Below, piece after piece: positions 1 through 3,949 of a stretch of DNA of 6,692 nt (its first letter is position 1; the number at the start of each line of letters is the position of its first letter). This stretch comes from an uncultured Acidimicrobiaceae bacterium (GTDB taxonomy: Bacteria > Actinomycetota > Acidimicrobiia > Acidimicrobiales > Ilumatobacteraceae). The notes below the pieces were generated by a model. It did not search any database and had not been told where the DNA came from. It saw nothing but the letters and a program-made list of their open reading frames with translations. The stretch spans positions 1-6,692 of the forward strand of contig CAIXHI010000494.1 of assembly GCA_903919215.1 (NCBI GenBank), given 5' to 3'. A program made the position numbers and the translations under genes.

Positions 1-313
1 CCGAGCCGACGATGACGAACGCAAGGGCGGTGCTGCGCTCGAACACGAACCGGCGCAACAGCAGGCCGCCGCCGGCAGTGATCAACCACAGCTGGATGCC
101 GGTGGGCACCGGTTCCAGCGGCTTCAGCCACGCCCGAGTTTTCACCCAGCCCGCCGCCAGGGCGATGAGGAACGGCGCCATCACCACGAGGGTGTCGCGC
201 AGCCCGCTGTCCTCGCGGTGGCTGTTGCGACCGATCAGCACGAACGCGATGACTGCCAGGGCATCGGCGCCCGCTGCGATGGCGATGCGGCGAGGGGCGG
301 GGAGTGCGTTCAC
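1..313 (-). CDS. DUF3054 family membrane protein (3' end outside the window)
   Basis: The reading frame starts with GTG at 313 and stays open to the left edge, giving 104 residues. The protein is hydrophobic, with probable membrane segments at about residues 11-28, 42-57, 72-88 and 95 onward. The first ends in Asp-17 ... GRNSHRED (28-35), and MAPFLIALAAGW follows at 45-56; this D...GR-SH ... APF arrangement is what I recall for DUF3054, a small membrane family of unknown function found in actinobacteria and haloarchaea. The family is usually about 120 residues, so only a short C-terminal piece is missing. The start is chosen because its GTG overlaps the TGA of the flavin reductase gene (GTGA, 310-313), implying translational coupling in a two-gene operon. 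No function can be assigned. The family call comes from motif memory, not a search. Confidence 0.72.
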   Translation of the reverse strand, partial: MNALPAPRRIAIAAGADALAVIAFVLIGRNSHREDSGLRDTLVVMAPFLIALAAGWVKTRAWLKPLEPVPTGIQLWLITAGGGLLLRRFVFERSTALAFVIVGS

Positions 314-810
314 GCCTGCAACCGGAAGTCGCCGAGTTTGCCGCGGAAGAACAGCAACGGGTTGGGGTCGTGCTCGGGGGCCGCATGCTCGAGTTCCAAC
401 ACCCGGCCGAGTACGAAGACATGGTCGCCGGCTTCGACGACGTGCTCGATACGGCAGTCGATCCAAGCGATCGCGCCGTCCAGCACCGGTGACCCGGTGA
501 GTGCCGAGGGCTGCCAGCCGACACCCTCGAAGGGCTGCTCGATGCTGGTCTTCGCGAAACGCCAGCACAGCTCGCCTTGATCGGCGCCGAGGATATTCAC
601 GCAGAACGACCCGGCGCCATCGATGTCGGCCCACCTGTCCGAGTCGACCATCGGCAGGAAGCCCACGAGCGGTGGGTCGAGCGACACGGACGTGAACGAA
701 CCGATGGTGAGACCCACGGGTGTGCCGTCAGCCTTGGTGGCGGTGACGACGGTGACACCGGTGGGGAAATGTCCCAGAACTTGGCGGAACTTCGCAGGGT
801 CGATCGACAT
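310..810 (-). CDS. Flavin reductase-like domain protein
   Basis: A complete 166-residue protein of the flavin reductase-like FMN-binding split-barrel family (PF01613), which usually reduces free FMN or FAD with NAD(P)H, often for a partner monooxygenase. Family features visible are the N-terminal FPTGVTVVTA (15-24), GLTIGSFTSVSLDPPLVGF (33-51, the flavin-contacting segment), FCVNILG (69-75), GDHVFVLGRV (128-137) and the C-terminal PLLFFRGKLGDF (151-162). The length is normal for the single-domain form. The ATG at 810 has no Shine-Dalgarno site, but TACGAT lies 7 bases upstream, compatible with leaderless translation. It is the first gene of a pair with the DUF3054 gene. No monooxygenase is visible beside it, so the substrate and partner are unknown; it could also be an FMN-binding protein with another role. 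Confidence 0.9.
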   Translation of the reverse strand: MSIDPAKFRQVLGHFPTGVTVVTATKADGTPVGLTIGSFTSVSLDPPLVGFLPMVDSDRWADIDGAGSFCVNILGADQGELCWRFAKTSIEQPFEGVGWQPSALTGSPVLDGAIAWIDCRIEHVVEAGDHVFVLGRVLELEHAAPEHDPNPLLFFRGKLGDFRLQA

Positions 811-845
811 GTCAGCGATCGTAGATGGTCGGCTGCGCTTGACGC
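811..845. promoter_or_regulatory. Divergent intergenic region, flavin reductase / 5-FCL genes
   Basis: This 35-bp gap separates two divergently read genes and must hold or overlap both promoters. On the minus strand TACGAT (823-818) fits a TANNNT -10 box 7 bases before the flavin reductase ATG, the spacing expected for a leaderless mRNA. No convincing -35 is seen. On the plus strand I see neither a clear -10 nor a Shine-Dalgarno site before the ATG at 846. Confidence 0.4.
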
Positions 846-1400
846 ATGTGCGAACCTGAGCCGGTGGGGGATGCCGACAACGCCGACAAGACCGAACTGC
901 GACGGCGAATGCGCCAAGTGCGCGACATGGTGGGTGATCACTTGATGCGCAGCGTCGAGTTGTGGGCCGCCGTGGCGGCGCTGCCCGAGTACCGGACGGC
1001 CACCACGGTGATGGCGTTCGTTGGCTGCAAGGGCGAACCCGACACCGATCCGTTGTTCGCCCGCCTGGCCGCTGAAGGCAAGCGTCTCGTCCTGCCGCGT
1101 GTGCAGGACGGCGAGATCGTGGTCTGCAGCGGTGACGACCCGCGCACCAACAGTCGCTTCGGTGTGAGCGAACCCACCGGACCGGCGCTGCCCGTTGAGA
1201 TCGTCGACTTCGTCATCGTCCCCGGGCTGGCCTTCACCGAGGACGGCGCCCGCCTCGGCTACGGCGGTGGCTTCTACGACCGGTTCCTGACCCGTCTCCC
1301 CGGTGTTCCCAACGCCGCGGTGTGCTTCACCGAACAACTCGTCGACACCCTGCCCGTCGAGCCCCACGACGTGCGCGTGCAACGCGTCGTCAGCGCGTAG
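846..1400 (+). CDS. 5-formyltetrahydrofolate cyclo-ligase (MTHFS)
   Basis: A complete 184-residue member of the 5-formyltetrahydrofolate cyclo-ligase family (YgfA/Fau in E. coli), a cytosolic enzyme that converts 5-formyl-THF to 5,10-methenyl-THF with ATP and so returns a storage folate to one-carbon metabolism. The N-terminal KTELRRRMR (15-23) supplies the basic phosphate-binding residues. The signature VIVPGLAFTEDGARLGYGGG (123-142) followed by FYDRFL (143-148) is the diagnostic glycine-rich ATP/folate site. The C-terminal LPVEPHDVRVQRVVS (169-183) matches the usual family ending. The ATG at 846 is used; GTG at 864 (codon 7) is an alternative, and neither has a good ribosome site. The first 13 residues are acidic and not conserved in kind. 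The gene stands alone, converging on ino1 across a hairpin terminator. Confidence 0.92.
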   Translation: MCEPEPVGDADNADKTELRRRMRQVRDMVGDHLMRSVELWAAVAALPEYRTATTVMAFVGCKGEPDTDPLFARLAAEGKRLVLPRVQDGEIVVCSGDDPRTNSRFGVSEPTGPALPVEIVDFVIVPGLAFTEDGARLGYGGGFYDRFLTRLPGVPNAAVCFTEQLVDTLPVEPHDVRVQRVVSA

Positions 1401-1415
1401 CCGCCCCCAAAACAC

Positions 1416-1460
1416 AAGTCGGCGCTGAAGTCCGGACAGTCCGGACCTCAACGCCGACTT
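1416..1460. terminator. Shared hairpin terminator between convergent genes
   Basis: Two 22-base arms (1416-1437 and 1439-1460) separated by one base are complementary at 20 of 22 positions. The two mismatches are C-A and A-C on the plus-strand RNA but become G-U wobbles on the minus-strand RNA, so the stem is unbroken for ino1 transcripts. On the minus strand it is followed by GTGTTTTGGGGG, a short U run; on the plus strand by TGTCAGG, without a U run. It lies 15 bases after the cyclo-ligase stop and 11 bases after the ino1 stop. Intrinsic termination is best supported for ino1; for the plus strand it may act only as an mRNA 3' end stabiliser. Confidence 0.75.
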
Positions 1461-1471
1461 TGTCAGGAAAC

Positions 1472-2797
1472 TCAGACGTCGTAGTACTCGCGGCCGAGGT
1501 GGGTGATCTGCTCTTCGCCCATCATCCAGCGCAGCGTGTTCTTCATCTTGGCCAACTGCACGAACAGGTCGTGCTCGGGGGTCAGACCGGGGGCCGTCAT
1601 CGGCGCCTTGTAGTAGAAGCTCAGCCACTCCTGGATGCCGTACAGGCCGGCGCGCTGGGCGAGGTCGCTGAACAGGATCAGGTCGAGGGCCAGCGGGGCG
1701 GCGAGGATGCTGTCGCGGCAGAGGAAGTCGATCTTCAGCTGCATCGGGTAGCCGAGCCAACCGAAGATGTCGATGTTGTCCCAGCCCTCCTTGTTGTCGC
1801 CGCGCGGCGGGTAGTAGTTGATGCGCACCTTGTGGTACACGTTGCCGTACAGGCCGGGGAAGGTCTCCGGGTTGAGGATGTCCTCGAGCACACCGAGCTT
1901 CGACTCTTCCTTGGTCTTGAAGTTGTCCGGATCGTCGAGCACTTCACCATCTCGGTTGCCGAGGATGTTCGTGCTGTACCAGCCGGCGAGGCCCAACATG
2001 CGGGCTCGCAGCATCGGGCCGATGACGGTCTTGACGAGCGTCTGACCGGTCTTGAAGTCCTTACCGCTGATCGGCACCTTGTGCTGGATGGCGAGTTCGC
2101 GCAGCACCGGAATGTCGACGGTGAGGTTCGGGGCGCCGTTGGCGAAGGGGACACCTTCGAGGATCGCGGCGTAGGCGTACAACATCGACGGGGCGATGGT
2201 GGGGTCGTTGGCGTCGATCGCGGCGTTGAACGCCTCGATGGTCTGGTGCGCCGGGCCTTCCTCGATGAAGATCTCAGTGCTGGCGGCCCACAGCATGACG
2301 ACGCGCTCGACCTGCTTCTCTTCGCGGAAGCGGTTGATGTCTTCGCGGATCGCGTTGAGCATCGTGCGCTTGTCGACGGTGCCGAGCGTGTTGTCGGCGT
2401 CGATGCGCTTGGCGTACGAGCGGTCGAAGGCAGCCTTCATCGGGCGGACCTCGCGGAGCGCTTCGCTGATCGCCTCGATGTGCTTGCCACCTTCGAGCAC
2501 ACCGGCGCGGGTGGCGGCGACGTAGGCATCGTCCGGGAACGGATCCCAGGCACCCCACACGATGTCGTCCAGGCTGGCCAGCGGAGCGAAGTCCTTGATC
2601 ATTGGGCTGTTGTGGTCGGTGCGCTTGCCGAGGCGGATGGTGTCCATCTGGGTGAGGCTGCCCACGGGCAGCGACGCACCGCGCTTGACGAGTTCGACAC
2701 CGGCAATGAGGGTGGACGCCACGGCGCCCAAGCCGACCGTGAGCACGCCGAGGCGGCCGGTGGCGGGGGCGACTGTAGGAGATGGAGGTGTGGTCAT
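1472..2797 (-). CDS. ino1: Inositol-3-phosphate synthase (long form)
   Basis: A complete 441-residue myo-inositol-1-phosphate synthase, which isomerises glucose 6-phosphate to 1L-myo-inositol 1-phosphate with bound NAD. In actinobacteria the product feeds phosphatidylinositol and, where present, mycothiol. Visible landmarks are the NAD-binding glycine loop VGLGAVAST (21-29), LWAASTE (169-175), SMLYAYAAILEGVPFANGAPN (split as 204-213 and 214-224), the catalytic lysine segment SGKDFKTGQT (244-253), STNILGNRDGEVLDDPDNF (275-293), and NIDIFGWLGYPMQLKIDFLC (341-360) with RDS after it. The length and these blocks resemble the about 430-residue Bacteroidota-type enzyme rather than the about 360-residue mycobacterial or streptomycete Ino1. 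The ATG at 2797 has no Shine-Dalgarno site; TATGGT (2812-2807) could be a -10 box of a near-leaderless transcript. It diverges from a LysR-type gene. Confidence 0.95.
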   Translation of the reverse strand: MTTPPSPTVAPATGRLGVLTVGLGAVASTLIAGVELVKRGASLPVGSLTQMDTIRLGKRTDHNSPMIKDFAPLASLDDIVWGAWDPFPDDAYVAATRAGVLEGGKHIEAISEALREVRPMKAAFDRSYAKRIDADNTLGTVDKRTMLNAIREDINRFREEKQVERVVMLWAASTEIFIEEGPAHQTIEAFNAAIDANDPTIAPSMLYAYAAILEGVPFANGAPNLTVDIPVLRELAIQHKVPISGKDFKTGQTLVKTVIGPMLRARMLGLAGWYSTNILGNRDGEVLDDPDNFKTKEESKLGVLEDILNPETFPGLYGNVYHKVRINYYPPRGDNKEGWDNIDIFGWLGYPMQLKIDFLCRDSILAAPLALDLILFSDLAQRAGLYGIQEWLSFYYKAPMTAPGLTPEHDLFVQLAKMKNTLRWMMGEEQITHLGREYYDV

Positions 2798-2860
2798 AGA
2801 GGGCCGACCATAAAGCGTTGTGACGAGGATGCGTACATCTATTCAGTAATACTTCACAAT
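2798..2860. promoter_or_regulatory. Divergent ino1 / lysR control region
   Basis: The 63-bp gap between the divergent starts is much richer in A+T than its surroundings, especially 2834-2860. It contains a 9-base dyad AGTA-A-TACT (2845-2853) centred 12 bases before the lysR ATG. On the minus strand TATGGT (2812-2807) is a possible ino1 -10. On the plus strand TAATAC (2847-2852), 8 bases before the ATG, is a possible lysR -10 within the dyad. LysR-type regulators commonly bind between themselves and a divergent target, so this is the natural operator. I do not see a clean T-N11-A box of the usual spacing. The assignment is positional inference. Confidence 0.5.
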
Positions 2861-3730
2861 ATGGACGCCACCCTGCCGACGCTCTCGACCGCGCAACTGA
2901 GCTACTTGGTGGCCATCACCCGCCACCGCACCTGGGCCGAAGCGGCGGCGTCGTTGCATGTCACGCCCTCGGCGTTGTCGCAGGGCATCGCCGAGTTGGA
3001 ACGACGTCTCGGGGTGCCACTGTTCGCCACCGACGGCCGCCGCCGGGTTCCCCATGACTACACGGCGACCATGGCCGAGTGCGCCGAGCGGGTCCTGGCC
3101 GATCTCGACCAGGTGACACGGTGGTTGCGCGCCGTGGGCAGTGGACAGGTGGGCAAGTTGCGGGTGGGCATGATCGACATTGCCGCGGTGCACCACTGCC
3201 CCGACGCCGTGCGCGCATTCCGTCGCGCCCACCCCAAGCTCGACGTCGGATTCACCGTCGCACCCACCGGCGAACTGCTCGACCGCCTCGAACGGAATCA
3301 ACTCGATGTCGCCGTGTGCGTCGACCCGGAGGGCGTCGGCCCGTTCGACGCCACATCTCTACTCAGCGATGCTCTTGCCGTCTACGCGCCGCCCGGGGTG
3401 ACCGCCGTCGGCGCACCTTCACAGTGGGGGCCATGGCTGTTGTTCCCCGCGGAGTCGCGAACGCGCACGGCGATCGATCGGCGACTGCGGGCCATCGGCG
3501 CCCCACTGGTTGTGGAGATGGAGTCGCACCAGCCAGAGGTGCTGGTGGAGATGGTGCGCCTGGGCCTCGGCTGGACCGTGCTGCCCACGGCCCAGGCGGA
3601 GCACGGTGCTCACGGTCTGGCGCGGGCGATGGCCGAACCGCTGCTCACTCGCACGATCAGTGCCGTCACCCGCCGGGGCGGCGCGTTGCATCCCGCCGTC
3701 GCGCCGTTCATCGCCGCGTTGAGCGCGTGA
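2861..3730 (+). CDS. LysR-type transcriptional regulator
   Basis: A complete 289-residue LysR-type regulator. The N-terminal winged helix-turn-helix covers about residues 6-65, with the recognition region WAEAAASLHVTPSALSQGIA (25-44) followed by ELERRLGVPLF (45-55), the hallmark of the family. A linker helix runs from about 66 to 95, and the co-inducer-binding domain from about 98 to the end, beginning GKLRVGMIDIAAVHHCPDAV (98-117) and containing DRLERNQLDVAV (141-152) and LVEMVRLGLGWTVLP (228-242). The frame is open far upstream, but the family N-terminus fixes the start at the ATG at 2861, which has no Shine-Dalgarno site and may be leaderless. The gene diverges from ino1 and precedes the ilvBNC operon on the same strand; either could be its target. 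The effector is unknown. Confidence 0.93.
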   Translation: MDATLPTLSTAQLSYLVAITRHRTWAEAAASLHVTPSALSQGIAELERRLGVPLFATDGRRRVPHDYTATMAECAERVLADLDQVTRWLRAVGSGQVGKLRVGMIDIAAVHHCPDAVRAFRRAHPKLDVGFTVAPTGELLDRLERNQLDVAVCVDPEGVGPFDATSLLSDALAVYAPPGVTAVGAPSQWGPWLLFPAESRTRTAIDRRLRAIGAPLVVEMESHQPEVLVEMVRLGLGWTVLPTAQAEHGAHGLARAMAEPLLTRTISAVTRRGGALHPAVAPFIAALSA

Positions 3731-3740
3731 TCCCGTTGTG

Positions 3741-3758
3741 TCCCGAATTCCACCGGGA
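3741..3758 (+). other. Small inverted repeat after lysR
   Basis: TCCCG (3741-3745) and CGGGA (3754-3758) can form a 5-bp stem with an 8-base loop, 10 bases after the lysR stop and just before the putative ilv -35 box. No U run follows, so it is a poor intrinsic terminator. It could equally be an operator half-site pair or chance. Confidence 0.25.
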
Positions 3759-3760
3759 AG

Positions 3761-3790
3761 TTGCGAAACAGGCCCCGGCGGTGACACACT
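3761..3790 (+). promoter_or_regulatory. Putative ilv operon promoter
   Basis: TTGCGA (3761-3766) matches the -35 consensus at 4 of 6 bases. Eighteen bases later CACACT (3785-3790) is a weak -10 box, preceded by TGA (3782-3784) in the position of an extended -10 TGN motif. The expected transcription start is about 3797, at or just before the leader peptide ATG (3798). The elements are weak by sequence; the main support is their position directly before an attenuator leader. Confidence 0.4.
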
Positions 3791-3797
3791 CATCTCC

Positions 3798-3842
3798 ATG
3801 CGTACCCGCCTCACCTCCGCCTTGGTAGTAGTCATCGTGTAG
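3798..3842 (+). CDS. ilvB leader peptide (branched-chain attenuator)
   Basis: A 14-codon frame, ATG to TAG, encodes MRTRLTSALVVVIV. Residues 9-14 are six consecutive branched-chain amino acids (Leu-Val-Val-Val-Ile-Val), and Leu-5 makes seven of fourteen. This composition, the position ahead of ilvBNC, and the hairpin and terminator directly downstream identify it as the sensing peptide of a transcription attenuator: low charged Val, Leu or Ile tRNA should stall the ribosome near the end of the frame and favour read-through into ilvB. Two successive Val codons are GTA, which ilvB, ilvN and the visible ilvC never use. No Shine-Dalgarno site precedes the ATG, and the putative -10 ends 7 bases before it, so a leaderless start is likely. 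The peptide itself probably has no function after synthesis. Leader peptides of this kind are known for actinobacterial ilv and leu genes. Confidence 0.85.
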   Translation: MRTRLTSALVVVIV

Positions 3843-3867
3843 ACGTACGCCCACATATGCGTGCGTC
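3842..3867 (+). promoter_or_regulatory. Leader hairpin overlapping the leader peptide stop codon
   Basis: GACGTACGC (3842-3850) pairs with GCGTGCGTC (3859-3867) over 9 bp with one G-U pair, closing an 8-base loop. The first stem base is the last base of the leader peptide stop codon, and only four bases separate the hairpin from the terminator stem. A ribosome stalled on the Val/Ile codons or sitting at the stop would cover the left arm, so the hairpin can report ribosome position. It is the natural candidate for the pause (1:2) hairpin, though its right arm is not complementary to the terminator stem. In addition GCGTAC at the start of the leader (3800-3805) is complementary to 3845-3850. 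Confidence 0.65.
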
Positions 3868-3871
3868 CTTG

Positions 3872-3900
3872 CCTCCCACACGGGAGGTTGTTTCGTTTTT
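3872..3900 (+). terminator. ilvB leader attenuator terminator
   Basis: CCTCCC (3872-3877), loop ACAC, and GGGAGG (3882-3887) form a 6-bp all-G+C-rich stem, extendable by a G-U pair (3871/3888), followed by TTGTTTCGTTTTT (3888-3900). It is a classical Rho-independent terminator, placed 30 bases after the leader peptide stop and 50 bases before the ilvB start. Its location inside the operon leader rather than after a gene marks it as an attenuator. Confidence 0.85.
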
Positions 3901-3910
3901 CAGGCCAGTT

Positions 3911-3936
3911 TCAGCAGCAAGTCTCAGCAGTAAGTC
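3911..3936 (+). repeat. Tandem 13-bp repeat before the ilvB ribosome site
   Basis: TCAGCAGCAAGTC (3911-3923) is followed directly by TCAGCAGTAAGTC (3924-3936), identical at 12 of 13 bases. It lies between the attenuator and the ilvB Shine-Dalgarno site. It may be an unstructured spacer produced by slippage duplication; no function is evident. Confidence 0.6.
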
Positions 3937-3939
3937 CTC

Positions 3940-3945
3940 AAGGAG
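3940..3945 (+). promoter_or_regulatory. ilvB ribosome binding site
   Basis: AAGGAG lies 4 bases before the ATG at 3950 and selects that start over an in-frame ATG at 3857, which would require translating the attenuator terminator. CAAGGA (3939-3944), which includes this site, is complementary to TCCTTG (3866-3871) in the leader, so partial masking in read-through RNA is conceivable. Confidence 0.75.
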
Positions 3946-3949
3946 AGTC

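Noticed and set aside
597..1760. 387-codon minus-strand open frame
   Set aside because: It runs across the flavin reductase start, the whole cyclo-ligase gene, the terminator and the ino1 end; no family is recognisable.
1322..2860. Upstream open extension of the lysR frame, antisense to ino1
   Set aside because: It is a product of high G+C codon structure opposite ino1. It has no LysR homology before 2861, and the family N-terminus begins there.
3866..3944. Long-range pairing TCCTTG (3866-3871) with CAAGGA (3939-3944) as a translational switch
   Set aside because: Only 6 bp over about 70 bases, and it competes with the much stronger local hairpins; expected by chance at this length.
3857..3949. 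31-residue N-terminal extension of IlvB from the ATG at 3857
   Set aside because: It would translate the attenuator hairpin and U tract and has no Shine-Dalgarno site, whereas the ATG at 3950 has AAGGAG and the usual family N-terminus.
3731..3949. Riboswitch or T-box in the ilvB leader
   Set aside because: No T-box or known aptamer core was recognised, and the leader peptide, hairpin and terminator already explain the region.
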